Shown here: positions 10,174 through 19,789 of the stretch, piece by piece
Position numbering within the stretch: position 1 is the stretch's first letter
Layout: each line of letters begins with the position of its first letter
Origin: Chitinophagaceae bacterium
GTDB lineage: Bacteria; Bacteroidota; Bacteroidia; Chitinophagales; Chitinophagaceae
Direction of reading: 5' to 3'
Length of the DNA stretch: 52,824 bases
NCBI GenBank assembly: GCA_027489035.1
Contig: JAIYAN010000003.1
Span: forward strand, 1-52,824
Notes under the pieces: generated by a model
What the model saw: the letters and a program-made list of their open reading frames with translations, nothing else
Told to the model about the DNA's origin: nothing
Databases searched by the model: none
Translations under genes and position numbers: made by a program

Positions 10174-12601
10174 TAAAAACCATATTCCATTTTACACGCG
10201 AATCATTTTTTTCTTCTGCGCGCATCATCCATAAATTATAATAATTGCCTTGCGCCCAATTATCAATTCCATTATCATAAAAACGACTTCCCGGATTTCC
10301 GCTTTGTCCACCAGGATAAATGCCATAAGCTTCGGTATTGGGCGTTAAATTCACAATCATTCTCCAGCTTGGACCATGGCTAGATTTGGTTGCATTTAAA
10401 CAATTTTCATTGCCGCCAATTTTTAAATGTTCGGAATTAAAACCTTGTAATTTCAGTAAATGATCAACATGTGTGTCTTTATATTTTGCCCATGAAAGTT
10501 TGTTTTGTTTTTCTAGTTGAAAAGCTTCCAATGATGCAGATTTAAATGCAGCAGTTACTACATCTTCAATTGTTTCTCTATTATAAGTTGTAATGTTATC
10601 AATAAACTTATAACTACTATCACGCAACAAAGCATCAAGTAAAGTACTTCTGTACGGTCTTGCAGTATTTTTAGGCTTGCTTGCGTATTCATCATTATAA
10701 ATTGTATCTGTTAGTTTACTCCATGTTAATTCAAAGATTGAAGCTGCAGTGGTATTTGCATCGTATACGAATCCCCAATTTTCTAATTTTTTAAAGTAAT
10801 TTTTTTCGTTTTCATTAAGCACTTCAACTCGAATATTTTTAAGAAAAATAGGCATTGCAATTTCTGCAAACACATTATAATTACTGGTTTGCAATTTCAT
10901 CATATCTGCAGTTGTAATGTCTGTCATTGACGACAATTTACGATTCAAATATAATCCTCGATATACAGGATAATTACTTCCAATAAAATATGGATAAGTA
11001 GAATCGGTTGGGCGTTGATTGGCGCTGCTCACAAATCCCCTTGCTGGATTAAATTGAAATGGATTTTCGGATTGAGGTATCATCCCCTGCCACATAAAAC
11101 TACTATCGAATCCTGGCATAACAAATTCGCCCTGTCCTTTCCATTTTGCAGGAAAAGAACCTTGAACGTGTAAAGCGATATCTCCATTTTTACAAGCAAA
11201 AACACAATTTTGACCTGGTGATTTTAAATAAGGTAAAGCTTGTTGAAAGTCGCTATAATTTTTTGCATGATTGAGTAAGTAAAAAAACTTGAACTCGTTG
11301 CTATTGTCATGAGCCGACCAACGAACTGCATAATTCTTATTTGATTGATTATTTTTTCCAGAAAAAGAAGCATCATAAATTACCGGACCAAAAATGGTAT
11401 AAGCAACCGTATCATAGAAAGCCGGCTTACCTGCAATATTTATTTTTTCAATTCTTCGTGTTGTATTTACCCAATTGCTGTCGAACCAATATTCAGACTT
11501 AGAATCGTCTTTAAATTTAATTTCGTAATAGTCTTTTACATCGCGACCTGCATTTGTAAAGCCAAAAGCGCAACTGTCGTTAAACCCAATAATAATGCCT
11601 GGCGCTCCCGGAAAGCTTGCTCCATAAACATTTGAATTTGGCGTTGAGATTTGCATTTCATACCAAACAGATGGGCTACTGATTTTGAGATGTGGATCAC
11701 TACAAAGAATGGGATATTTCGATTTTGTTTTACTAGAATCTACAGCCCAATTGTTACTGCCATTGAATTGGTCGGGCATTTCAACCTCTGGAATAGCAAT
11801 CGTACCTTTTAAAAAATCAAAATAAATAGAATCTGCAAAGGCAGGGACGGCCGGTTGTATTGTAGCAAATGAGAAGAAAGTATTTTTTGGAATAATTGGA
11901 TCTAGAGCGTCTTGCTTACTTGGAAAAAGCAAATCAAAATCGCTTTTAGAAAAAGAAGCTTTGGCATCTGTCATTTCAAAATCCTTATCATTTCCGGTTA
12001 AATCATAAGCCATATACTTTAAAAAGAGGGCTGATTTAAAGTTTGTCCACTTTTCGGGCTGATAACCAAGCAGTTTATATTCCAATGGCAAATCACTGTA
12101 GGTTAACGATGCGATGTATTGGTTAACACCAGCAGTATACGCATCGCAAGCCATTTTGGAAGTAGGATCATTTTCCATTTCAACGAGTGATTTTTCGGCA
12201 GCATATACCAATCCCAATCTTCTAAATTCCCTATCGTGATTTAAGGCCACATCGCCAACTACTTCACTTGCTCTGCCGGCAGCATACATGGTTTGAAATT
12301 CCATTTGCCACAACCTGAATTTTGCATGCAAATATCCCTGTACAAAAAACGCATCTGATTCGTTTTCTGCAAAAACATGTGGTACCAAGCGCTCATCTAA
12401 ATACACATTGGTCTTTCCAATAAGTTGATCAAATTTCAAATTGTCTGAAAAGTCAGCCTCAAATGATTCTGCATTTTGCCAAATACCAGATTGCGGTGAA
12501 AGAAATTTTCCAAAAGGCAATTTTAAAACTGAATTTGTGTCAAGTACATAACATAATGCAGCGGTAAATAAAAAAGATAAAATAGAAAAAAGGATTCTCA
12601 T
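10163..12601 (-). CDS. Penicillin acylase family N-terminal nucleophile hydrolase
   Basis: The product is 812 residues. An N-terminal hydrophobic signal (MRILFSILSFLFTAALCYVL) precedes the alpha-chain region, which has the family's RLVPHVFAENESDAFFVQGY. The autoprocessing site follows at GSNNWAVD with Ser282 as the predicted nucleophile of the beta chain. Downstream are PHLKISSPSVWYEM, GFNDSCAFGFTNAGRDVKDYY and the C-terminal GGQSGNPGSRFYDNGIDNW block, all typical of the family. Members cleave amide bonds in penicillins, acyl-homoserine lactones or other N-acyl compounds; the substrate cannot be read from sequence. It is expected to act in the periplasm. It may head a transcript separate from the upstream small membrane gene. 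Confidence 0.92.
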   Translation of the reverse strand: MRILFSILSFLFTAALCYVLDTNSVLKLPFGKFLSPQSGIWQNAESFEADFSDNLKFDQLIGKTNVYLDERLVPHVFAENESDAFFVQGYLHAKFRLWQMEFQTMYAAGRASEVVGDVALNHDREFRRLGLVYAAEKSLVEMENDPTSKMACDAYTAGVNQYIASLTYSDLPLEYKLLGYQPEKWTNFKSALFLKYMAYDLTGNDKDFEMTDAKASFSKSDFDLLFPSKQDALDPIIPKNTFFSFATIQPAVPAFADSIYFDFLKGTIAIPEVEMPDQFNGSNNWAVDSSKTKSKYPILCSDPHLKISSPSVWYEMQISTPNSNVYGASFPGAPGIIIGFNDSCAFGFTNAGRDVKDYYEIKFKDDSKSEYWFDSNWVNTTRRIEKINIAGKPAFYDTVAYTIFGPVIYDASFSGKNNQSNKNYAVRWSAHDNSNEFKFFYLLNHAKNYSDFQQALPYLKSPGQNCVFACKNGDIALHVQGSFPAKWKGQGEFVMPGFDSSFMWQGMIPQSENPFQFNPARGFVSSANQRPTDSTYPYFIGSNYPVYRGLYLNRKLSSMTDITTADMMKLQTSNYNVFAEIAMPIFLKNIRVEVLNENEKNYFKKLENWGFVYDANTTAASIFELTWSKLTDTIYNDEYASKPKNTARPYRSTLLDALLRDSSYKFIDNITTYNRETIEDVVTAAFKSASLEAFQLEKQNKLSWAKYKDTHVDHLLKLQGFNSEHLKIGGNENCLNATKSSHGPSWRMIVNLTPNTEAYGIYPGGQSGNPGSRFYDNGIDNWAQGNYYNLWMMRAEEKNDSRVKWNMVFSKK

Positions 12602-12708
12602 AAAATTTAAAAATTCTAAATTAATTCAAATTTGGCTCATACGTTCATCATCTTATCCCCAAATTAAAAAAATGTAGGCAGATAAAATTCCATGATTTAT
12701 TTTTGAGT

Positions 12709-13323
12709 ATGGAAAAGCCATTAAGTGAACATACGAAAAATATTCTTGGATTACAATTACCTACTGATCCTAGATGGGTTAATCTTGCCGAAATATCATT
12801 GGAAGAAATCCTTACAGATCATGCCTATTGCGAACAAAAGGCAGCAACTACCTGTATTTCATTGATTCAAAAAAATTCAGAAAAGGATTTATTGGTAGAA
12901 GAATTAAGTCCCATTGTAACCGAAGAATGGGGACATTTCAGAATGGTATTAGCTGAATTAAAAAAACGTAATTTACAATTGGGTAGACAACGCAAAGATG
13001 TGTATGTGAATAAATTAATCGACTTCCAAGTAAAAGGCGGAAGTCCAGATGAACGATTTTTAGACCAAATGCTTATCATGGCGTTAATAGAAGCCAGAAG
13101 CTGTGAAAGATTTAAAAGATTGAGCGAAGGAATGGAAGACGAGTATATGCGGAAATTTTACAGAAAGTTCATGGAAAGCGAAGCTGGTCATTATACCTTA
13201 TTCATAAATCTTGCCGAACATTATATCGATAAAAAAGTGGTTCGAAAAAGATGGAAAGCCTGGCTTGAATACGAAAAAGAATTAATGAACAGCTCAGAAG
13301 TTAGAGGCGATAGGATTCATTGA
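12709..13323 (+). CDS. miaE: tRNA-(ms2io6A37)-hydroxylase
   Basis: The product is 204 residues from the ATG at 12709; a TTG two codons upstream is also in frame. It is a ferritin-like four-helix protein of the MiaE family, which hydroxylates the isopentenyl group of ms2i6A at position 37 of tRNAs. Diiron ligands are visible: Glu42 in HAYCEQKA, the E73-W-G-H76 pair, Glu128 in IEARSCERF and the E158-A-G-H161 pair. A TATTTTTG motif matching the Bacteroidota -7 element ends only three bases before the ATG, which could mean a leaderless transcript. It is convergent with the secreted repeat protein next door. Confidence 0.9.
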   Translation: MEKPLSEHTKNILGLQLPTDPRWVNLAEISLEEILTDHAYCEQKAATTCISLIQKNSEKDLLVEELSPIVTEEWGHFRMVLAELKKRNLQLGRQRKDVYVNKLIDFQVKGGSPDERFLDQMLIMALIEARSCERFKRLSEGMEDEYMRKFYRKFMESEAGHYTLFINLAEHYIDKKVVRKRWKAWLEYEKELMNSSEVRGDRIH

Positions 13324-13332
13324 TCTTTTAGA

Positions 13333-14022
13333 TTATTGCCAAAGATAATAAGTAATGCCATTAACCACCTGTAGGGAATTTCCCGTTCTTTGTGCGCCCC
13401 TTAAACTTGGCTGATCTAAAGAAGAATAATATGTAAACCCTACGTTATTGAACGATTTTATTTTACCTGCAAAAGCCTTGTCGTCAGTTGATGCATAATA
13501 AGTGATACCAACATTTCCAGTTGCTTTTATCTTTCCTTTAAATGCATCATTTTCAAAAGAACTATAATATGCGTAGTTCATTTGTCCAATGGATTTTATT
13601 TTTCCAACTGCTGTAGCATCGTCATATACGGTATTGTATGTAATTTTTATTGGACCGATACTTTTCAATTTGCCTACCATTGTTTTCTCATCAAAACTTG
13701 CGTAATACGTTAACATGGTATTGCCAATGTATTTTATTTTACCTCTAAATGCCTCGTTTTCTTTTTCTGTATAATATTCAATTCTACCCGTATAACTCTC
13801 TAAAGGGCGTTGTATATAATCTGTACCTCTATCTGAATATTTATCAACACCCCAACTTGCAATTGCTCCATCTTGAGCTACTTGTATAACTACATTTTCA
13901 CTCAATAAAAAGCTGGTAACAATTGATGCGCCTTTTTCTTTGATGAAAATTTTATTGATACGCTGTGCATGTGTAGCAAATGAAAATAAAAAAAATGCAA
14001 ATATCAATTTAACTGATTTCAT
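13333..14022 (-). CDS. Secreted protein with about 23-residue GKIKSIG/TYY repeats
   Basis: The product is 229 residues. A signal peptide (MKSVKLIFAFFLFSFATHAQ) is followed by a non-repetitive segment to about residue 70. Five or six imperfect repeats of about 23 residues follow, each of the form GKIKSIGN-[VIM]-x-[YI]-TYY-[AS]-[ST]-[FT]-DD-x-[AT]-F. They begin at GRIEYY and end near GFTYYSS, and the protein closes with NGITYYLWQ. The alternation suggests a beta-solenoid or stacked beta-hairpin fold. I know no named family for it. It is flanked by miaE (convergent, 9 bases away) and a gap of about 155 bases upstream that contains nothing recognisable. Confidence 0.78.
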   Translation of the reverse strand: MKSVKLIFAFFLFSFATHAQRINKIFIKEKGASIVTSFLLSENVVIQVAQDGAIASWGVDKYSDRGTDYIQRPLESYTGRIEYYTEKENEAFRGKIKYIGNTMLTYYASFDEKTMVGKLKSIGPIKITYNTVYDDATAVGKIKSIGQMNYAYYSSFENDAFKGKIKATGNVGITYYASTDDKAFAGKIKSFNNVGFTYYSSLDQPSLRGAQRTGNSLQVVNGITYYLWQ

Positions 14023-14178
14023 AAAAATGCGTTTAATTAATTCTAAAATAGTTCATTAATAAATTAAAGTCCAATTAATTTCGAACATAATTTTTAAAAT
14101 AACAAAGTTGGTAAAAAGTTAGTTTTGGTAAAATCTAAAAGAAAGTTATTGCTTTTATTTGAAAAAAATAAAGATTAA

Positions 14179-15165
14179 TTAAAAATTATTTATCCCTGAT
14201 TCAAAAAAATCAATCTCTGCAGTTAAATCCAAATATGGGTTTGATTGATGAAGTTGTAACGTTTTTCCCAAATTGGTTTTTAAAAATTGAAGGTGTTGAT
14301 TTGAGGTTGGGTTAAACGGACGATGATTTTTTGCAGCGTTGATCATGCCAATTTCTTTCATGATTGAAAGTGATTGTTCGTCGATACAGGCCGTTGTAAA
14401 CTTCTCCCAAACATATTGGGTGGCTTGATAATTGGGATGCACCATATCTTCTGCATAGAATCGATAATCCCTTAGGTCGTCTATTACCAATTCATAAGAT
14501 GGAAAATAAAAACAGTTCCCATTTGAAGCTACCAAATCGTGTACTGCAGCAATCAGATTGGCTTTACTTCTATTATTTTCTACAAACCCATCACGAAGAT
14601 GTCTAACTGGACTAATGGTAAAAATTGTTTTTACATTGGGGTTAAATGACTTCAACTTTTCCAACATGTTTTGAAGCGCATTTTCAACTTCCAAAGCCGA
14701 TAATAATTTTTTATTGAATTTATCTGTAGGCACTTTATGGCAATTGGCAACCACTTTTTTATTTTCTAACTCATATACATAAGAAGATCCAAGCGTAATA
14801 ATTAACCAATCTGCATTTTTTAAAAATTCATGCGCTGCCTTTTGCGATTGATTTATTTTTTCTAAAGCCTGAGCTTTATTAACATCTGAAAATTTAGTAT
14901 GATGACTCCAGCTTCCCCAAATTTCATTATTCAAAAACAAATCATTTTCATTATACATTTTTTCATCGATGTATGAAATGATATTTTCTGAAATACTGAT
15001 GGGATTAAACAAAATGCCATTGGGATTTTCTATGGTCTTGAATTTATAATTACTCAACTTGGCACCAATTTGTTCGGTAAAGCAAGAGCCTGCCAAAAAC
15101 AATTTATGGTGATGAGCTAACTTTTGAATAAAAGGTTTTGGTGTAAATGGTAATCTGAATTCCAT
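14179..15165 (-). CDS. GSCFA domain protein, SGNH-hydrolase-like
   Basis: The product is 328 residues. The family-defining GSCFTE motif lies near residues 26-31 (LFLAGSCFTEQIGAKL), then LIITLGSSYVYE, TISPVRHLRDG and a C-terminal YRFYAEDMVHPNYQATQYVWE, the position of the D-x-x-H catalytic pair in SGNH hydrolases. Members are widespread in Bacteroidota and are thought to be esterases or transferases of unknown substrate. It is the last of three minus-strand genes, starting 24 bases after HMG-CoA lyase, which itself starts 26 bases after rlmB. No signal peptide is seen, so it is probably cytoplasmic. Confidence 0.9.
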   Translation of the reverse strand: MEFRLPFTPKPFIQKLAHHHKLFLAGSCFTEQIGAKLSNYKFKTIENPNGILFNPISISENIISYIDEKMYNENDLFLNNEIWGSWSHHTKFSDVNKAQALEKINQSQKAAHEFLKNADWLIITLGSSYVYELENKKVVANCHKVPTDKFNKKLLSALEVENALQNMLEKLKSFNPNVKTIFTISPVRHLRDGFVENNRSKANLIAAVHDLVASNGNCFYFPSYELVIDDLRDYRFYAEDMVHPNYQATQYVWEKFTTACIDEQSLSIMKEIGMINAAKNHRPFNPTSNQHLQFLKTNLGKTLQLHQSNPYLDLTAEIDFFESGINNF

Positions 15166-15189
15166 TTTTATAGATTGAAATAAGAGATT

Positions 15190-16053
15190 TTAAATAAAAA
15201 TTTCAGTAGCGATTTGAACCGCATCTACCAATGCTGCATTATCAAGATGTAGTGACAATTTCTTTTCATTAAAAAAGTCAATCATCCAATTGGTATTCAT
15301 ATTCCCTACAAGACTATCCCCTGCCATTGGGCAACCGCCAATTCCATTTATAGCACCATCAAACCGAATACATCCTGCATTATAAGCTGCTTCTGTTTTT
15401 TGTTTCCAGTTGATAGGCGTAGAATGCAAATGCACACCAACTTCCACATTGGGTAAGGATTGTATTAGGAATTTTGTTGTACGTTCAATCTGCTCCGGCG
15501 TTGCTAATCCAACAGTATCTGCTAAAGAAATGATATCAACTCCAATATTTGCTAATTTATACGCCCATTCAAAAACCATCTCTTCGTGATAAAGATCTCC
15601 ATAAGGATTTCCAAAACCCATCGAAATATATATGACCAACTTTTTATTATTACGAACACACAATTCTTGAATATCGAGCACTTGATTGAATGACTGCTCA
15701 ATAGAAGTATTTGTATTTCGTTGTTGAAAAGTTTCGGAAATGGAAAAAGGGAATCCAAGAAAATCGATTTGATTAAAAGCCGCTGCCTCTTCTGCGCCTC
15801 TTTTATTGGCAACAATTGCAAGCAATTTTGAAGTTGTGTATGAAAGGTCGAGATTTTCCAAAACTTCTTTCGTGTCTGCCATTTGTGGGATTGCTTTTGG
15901 CGATACAAAACTGCCAAAATCAATGGTATGAAATCCAACTTTCAACAATGTATTTAAATATCTTATTTTATCGGCAGTTGGAATAAATTCATGCCAACCT
16001 TGCATCGCATCTCGCGGACATTCTACCAGTTTTATAGATTGTTGGTTTTGCAT
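15190..16053 (-). CDS. Hydroxymethylglutaryl-CoA lyase
   Basis: The product is 287 residues, normal for this TIM-barrel family, which splits HMG-CoA to acetyl-CoA and acetoacetate in leucine breakdown. Visible signatures are the N-terminal ECPRDAMQGWHEFIP, DFGSFVSPKAIPQM, the metal-site HLHSTPINW and the C-terminal GAINGIGGCPMAGDSLVGN, whose GGCPMAG contains the catalytic cysteine. It lacks a signal peptide and is cytoplasmic. Other leucine-degradation genes are not in this window. It lies between rlmB and a GSCFA gene with short gaps and is likely cotranscribed with them. Confidence 0.93.
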   Translation of the reverse strand: MQNQQSIKLVECPRDAMQGWHEFIPTADKIRYLNTLLKVGFHTIDFGSFVSPKAIPQMADTKEVLENLDLSYTTSKLLAIVANKRGAEEAAAFNQIDFLGFPFSISETFQQRNTNTSIEQSFNQVLDIQELCVRNNKKLVIYISMGFGNPYGDLYHEEMVFEWAYKLANIGVDIISLADTVGLATPEQIERTTKFLIQSLPNVEVGVHLHSTPINWKQKTEAAYNAGCIRFDGAINGIGGCPMAGDSLVGNMNTNWMIDFFNEKKLSLHLDNAALVDAVQIATEIFI

Positions 16054-16079
16054 TTTTTAATTTTTAGCAAAATAAATAC

Positions 16080-16853
16080 TTAAGCTATTGGAAAGCGTTG
16101 ACGAGAAACTTCATAAAGAATAATACCCGTTGCAACAGATACATTTAAAGATTCAAAATCTCCTGGCATGGGAATTTTAAATTTCTCGTCGCAAATTTTC
16201 ATTAATGCTGGATAAACCCCATGTTCTTCACCGCCCATTACAATAGCGCAAGGCTCTGAAAAGTCAATATTCTGACAAGGCGTTTCTGCAGTCATTTCAC
16301 TGGCAAAAACTTTGATTCCATTCAAATGAAGTTCATCAACTGCTTTCATCAAACTCCCTACCCTACATACTGCAATTTTTTCGAGTGCACCAGCTGAAGT
16401 TAGTATGGCATCTTCATTTAAAGCTCCAACTCCTTTATCTGGGATAATTATAGCATGAACGCCAAAACTGAATGCACTTCTTGCGATAGCTCCAATGTTT
16501 CTAATATCTGTCACGCCATCCAAAAAAATAAACAATGGTGTCTCTCCATTTTCAACAACAAATGAAATAATCTGTTGTAAATCTTGATATTGAATTTTTG
16601 CAATTTGTGCAATGCAACCTTCGTGGTTGCTAATGTTAAAGCCATTCAACTTTTCAATAGGAACTTTATTAATTGGCACCAATTCTTGGGCTGCAAGCGT
16701 TTTAATTTCATCAATTAATTCACCATGCACATTGGATTGAAGATATATTCTTTCCAATTGTTTGCGTTCCTTTAAAGCATTAATTACGGCTTCTCTTCCA
16801 ATAATCAATGTATTTTTTTTGGGACGATGGTGTTGATGTCTAAAATTTTTCAC
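16080..16853 (-). CDS. rlmB: 23S rRNA (guanosine-2'-O-)-methyltransferase, RlmB/SpoU type
   Basis: The product is 257 residues. The N-terminal substrate-binding domain includes LIIGREAVINALKERKQLERIYLQ, and the C-terminal SpoU knot domain has all three motifs: FLDGVTDIRNIGAIARSAF, AIVMGGEEHGV, and MPGDFESLNVSVATGIILYE. In the family these bind S-adenosylmethionine and methylate 23S rRNA, in E. coli at G2251. The start is GTG at 16853; no ATG is available before the conserved N-terminus. A metK terminator hairpin lies just upstream at 16881-16910, so it needs its own promoter in the 80-base gap. Confidence 0.92.
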   Translation of the reverse strand: MKNFRHQHHRPKKNTLIIGREAVINALKERKQLERIYLQSNVHGELIDEIKTLAAQELVPINKVPIEKLNGFNISNHEGCIAQIAKIQYQDLQQIISFVVENGETPLFIFLDGVTDIRNIGAIARSAFSFGVHAIIIPDKGVGALNEDAILTSAGALEKIAVCRVGSLMKAVDELHLNGIKVFASEMTAETPCQNIDFSEPCAIVMGGEEHGVYPALMKICDEKFKIPMPGDFESLNVSVATGIILYEVSRQRFPIA

Positions 16854-16880
16854 TACTCAAATTTATATGATAAATAAACA

Positions 16881-16910
16881 AAAAACCATAAGCCGAAACT
16901 TATGGTTTTA
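16881..16910 (-). terminator. Rho-independent terminator of metK
   Basis: A perfect 10-bp stem (AAACCATAAG / CTTATGGTTT) with a six-base loop is followed on the minus strand by a T-rich tail. It lies 26 bases beyond the metK stop codon. Confidence 0.85.
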
Positions 16911-16935
16911 ATTTTATAAAGGGGAAATAAAATAA

Positions 16936-18195
16936 TTATTTCAAACCAAAAACCTTTTTTACTTCTTTTACAGCATCCAATTTTTCCCAAGTAAACAACT
17001 CTACTTTTTTAGTAACTTTTTTACCTTCAGGAGAAGTGAATGTTTTTTCAACGATTTCATTTTTACGACCCATGTGTCCATAAGCAGCAGTTTCGCTGTA
17101 CATCGGATTTCTTAATTTCAATCTTTGTTCGATAAAATAAGGACGCATATCGAAGCAACTCATTTTCATGATTTTTTCAGCAATTTGTCCATCAGACAAT
17201 TTTACTTTAGAGGTACCATAAGTTACAACGTTTATGCTTGTTGGTTGAGCAACACCAATTGCGTAAGAAACTTGAACTAGAACTTCATCACATAAACCAG
17301 CAGCTACTAAATTTTTTGCGATATGACGAGTTGCATAAGCAGCAGAACGATCTACTTTACTAGGATCTTTTCCACTAAATGCGCCACCACCATGAGCACC
17401 TTTTCCACCATAAGTATCTACAATGATTTTACGACCTGTTAAACCAGTATCACCATGTGGACCACCAATTACAAACTTTCCAGTTGGGTTGATGTGATAT
17501 TTAATTTTATTGTTAAACAAGTGTGCATATTTTGGATATTTCGCTTTCACTCTTGGAATCAAAATGCTGATGATGTCTTTTTTGATTTTAGCCAACATTT
17601 TATCATCTTTTCCAAAATCATCATGTTGGGTAGACACTACAATTGCATCAATACGAACAGGTTTGTTGTTGTCGTCGTATTCTAAAGTTACCTGGCTTTT
17701 CGCATCAGGACGGAGATATTTAATTGCTTTATTTTCTCTTCTTAAAGCTGCTAGTTCTTCCAATAATTTGTGTGCGATGTTTAACGCTAATGGCATGTAA
17801 TCATCTGTCTCATTGCTTGCATATCCGAACATCATCCCTTGATCACCAGCACCTTGTTCTTCTTTTTTCTTTCTGTCAACACCTTGATTGATATCGCTAG
17901 ATTGTTCGTGAATGGCAGAAAGAATTCCGCAAGAGTTTGCTTCAAACATATACTCACTTTTGGTATATCCGATTTTACGAATAACGCCGCGAGCAATTTC
18001 TTGAACATCCAAATAAGCTTTAGATTTAACTTCTCCAGCAAGAACAACCTGGCCAGTTGTAACTAATGTTTCACAAGCAACTTTACTTGTAGGATCAAAA
18101 GCTAAAAAATTATCAATAAGTGCATCACTAATTTGATCTGCTACTTTATCTGGGTGACCTTCACTTACAGACTCTGATGTAAATAAATATGGCAT
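16936..18195 (-). CDS. metK: S-adenosylmethionine synthetase
   Basis: The product is 419 residues. It makes S-adenosylmethionine from methionine and ATP. Family signatures are plain: the N-terminal [36 protein letters not shown], the [12 protein letters not shown] hexapeptide region, [22 protein letters not shown], and [20 protein letters not shown]. The C-terminal lysine-rich block ([18 protein letters not shown]) is an insertion typical of Bacteroidota forms. It is monocistronic, with its own promoter (18217-18245) and terminator (16881-16910). No SAM riboswitch is recognisable in the short leader. Confidence 0.98.
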   Translation of the reverse strand: MPYLFTSESVSEGHPDKVADQISDALIDNFLAFDPTSKVACETLVTTGQVVLAGEVKSKAYLDVQEIARGVIRKIGYTKSEYMFEANSCGILSAIHEQSSDINQGVDRKKKEEQGAGDQGMMFGYASNETDDYMPLALNIAHKLLEELAALRRENKAIKYLRPDAKSQVTLEYDDNNKPVRIDAIVVSTQHDDFGKDDKMLAKIKKDIISILIPRVKAKYPKYAHLFNNKIKYHINPTGKFVIGGPHGDTGLTGRKIIVDTYGGKGAHGGGAFSGKDPSKVDRSAAYATRHIAKNLVAAGLCDEVLVQVSYAIGVAQPTSINVVTYGTSKVKLSDGQIAEKIMKMSCFDMRPYFIEQRLKLRNPMYSETAAYGHMGRKNEIVEKTFTSPEGKKVTKKVELFTWEKLDAVKEVKKVFGLK

Positions 18196-18216
18196 AAAAT
18201 ATATTTTTTAAGATTG

Positions 18217-18245
18217 CAAAGATAATAGGATAAAATCAATTTCAA
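18217..18245 (-). promoter_or_regulatory. Bacteroidota-type promoter of metK
   Basis: On the minus strand a TATCTTTG box (18217-18224) matches the -7 consensus TAnnTTTG, and a TTG (18243-18245) stands 18 bases upstream of it as a -33 element. The box lies 21 bases upstream of the ATG. Confidence 0.65.
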
Positions 18246-18276
18246 CTATTTCCAAGATTAAGAAAAAAAAGAAAAT

Positions 18277-19770
18277 TTAAGGTTTAATTTTTGAATAAAT
18301 TACCCTCACACGCATTCTGTAAGCAGGGTTTGAATTTCCACCTCCACCTATACGGGTTCTTCCATAAGCAATTGCGTTTCTGTATGGAATAGTTAACTTA
18401 CTATATTGTGGATAAGAAAAATTATGTGCAGGGAACAGCCTCATTTTATAATTAAAGCTATTTTTAGTTGCAATCTGCTGTACATACCTGGTGATGTTTA
18501 TATTATAGTATGATTGTGTACCAAATGGCATTTCTCTTTCTCTAACGTAGCCGCCAAAATAACCAAAATCAATATCTCCATTTAAAGGATAGAAAGGAAA
18601 ACCTGCAGTTTTGAAATCAGGGTCGTAAAAAGTATTCGGATTCAAATCATAATATATAGGCTTCCATTTTGGGGAAGTGGTTGAATCAATTAAATCAAGG
18701 TATAAATAACTTGCTTCTGGGAATATTTTATCGTTGATTGGATCGGGAATTTGACTCACCTGAATTTCTGCGCGATGAATGATTTTATTGCCATAATTGG
18801 TAAGTCTAGGAATCTCTAGAGTAGCGTAAGTTCCTGGTGTCGTTTGTAAATAAATTTCCTGATCAGCAGGTGGCAATGCATTTCTGGAACGAACAATTTT
18901 ATTAGCTACAGCTGACCTTCGAATTGTTTCTCCTTGCAATCCAGAATTGAAATAAAAGCTATTATATACCGTATCTACAACCCCAGCATTTCTTTTTTTA
19001 TAATGTAATTCCAAACGTGTTTGTGTTTCCAATAAATTCACATACATCAATGCATTACCACTGAGGGCTTTGATGGCAAATCCATTGCAAAAAATTCGAA
19101 AAAAGGCATCAGATAAAAACCCTTTATTTCTTGAAGTATCTAGAGCAAAAATCGAATCTCTGAAACGATCTGATAATTTAATACGGATTTGATTATTTAC
19201 TGAATCAAACTTTCCGATTTTTACAAAATTGCTCATGGCTCTAATGTCTACAGTTTTTACTGCACTTATGGCTAAACTATTATCAACATCAGGAGCATAG
19301 TTAATGGTATTATAGTTTGAAAGAGAATCCCAAAGATCACGTGCATCTTCAGAAACTTGAAAAACTTGTAATTGAATGGGCTGACTAGTATCGCCATAAA
19401 AAGCTTTGTAACTTAAACAAAGTACCGCAGAATCTGCTTTTACCAAAGTATCATTTGCAACTTTTCGGATAAAATAAGGATAATAGGGTGGTTTAAGCTG
19501 TAAATACAAATTGGCTTCGGTACCTCCCATTAATGGATCATTGGTAATTTTACCCAATGCATATTCTTCAGTTAAACTCAGTCTTGTAGAATCGTCAAAC
19601 ACTCCAGAGCCTGTAATAATATCTAAAGTGTCAGCAAAAGTATTTACATTATCTACCTCAGGAATTAAATCACCTCCTAAATTTGTAGTGTCTAATTTTG
19701 TACATCCCCAAATGAAAATTATAGAAAGTGAGAAGATTAGGGCAATTTTTTTCGAAATATTAACCTGCAT
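18277..19770 (-). CDS. DUF4270 family lipoprotein
   Basis: The product is about 497 residues from the ATG at 19770. The lipoprotein signal LIFSLSIIFIWGC puts the lipidated cysteine at residue 23. The mature N-terminus TKLDTTNLGGDLIPEVDNVNTFADTLDI, followed by EYALGKITNDPLMGGTEANLYLQL, is the DUF4270 signature. The rest is beta-rich, ending in MRVRVIYSKIKP. The in-frame TTG at 19800 would overlap the upstream gene by 11 bases and spoil the signal peptide length, so ATG is preferred. Genes of this type commonly follow the starch-synthase-like gene in Bacteroidota; the function is unknown and surface exposure is inferred. Confidence 0.88.
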   Translation of the reverse strand: MQVNISKKIALIFSLSIIFIWGCTKLDTTNLGGDLIPEVDNVNTFADTLDIITGSGVFDDSTRLSLTEEYALGKITNDPLMGGTEANLYLQLKPPYYPYFIRKVANDTLVKADSAVLCLSYKAFYGDTSQPIQLQVFQVSEDARDLWDSLSNYNTINYAPDVDNSLAISAVKTVDIRAMSNFVKIGKFDSVNNQIRIKLSDRFRDSIFALDTSRNKGFLSDAFFRIFCNGFAIKALSGNALMYVNLLETQTRLELHYKKRNAGVVDTVYNSFYFNSGLQGETIRRSAVANKIVRSRNALPPADQEIYLQTTPGTYATLEIPRLTNYGNKIIHRAEIQVSQIPDPINDKIFPEASYLYLDLIDSTTSPKWKPIYYDLNPNTFYDPDFKTAGFPFYPLNGDIDFGYFGGYVREREMPFGTQSYYNINITRYVQQIATKNSFNYKMRLFPAHNFSYPQYSKLTIPYRNAIAYGRTRIGGGGNSNPAYRMRVRVIYSKIKP

Positions 19771-19789
19771 GTTTTTGTGCAATTTATTT

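Noticed and set aside
18196..18276. Possible SAM riboswitch before metK
   Set aside because: The leader after the promoter is only about 20 bases, too short for any known SAM riboswitch.
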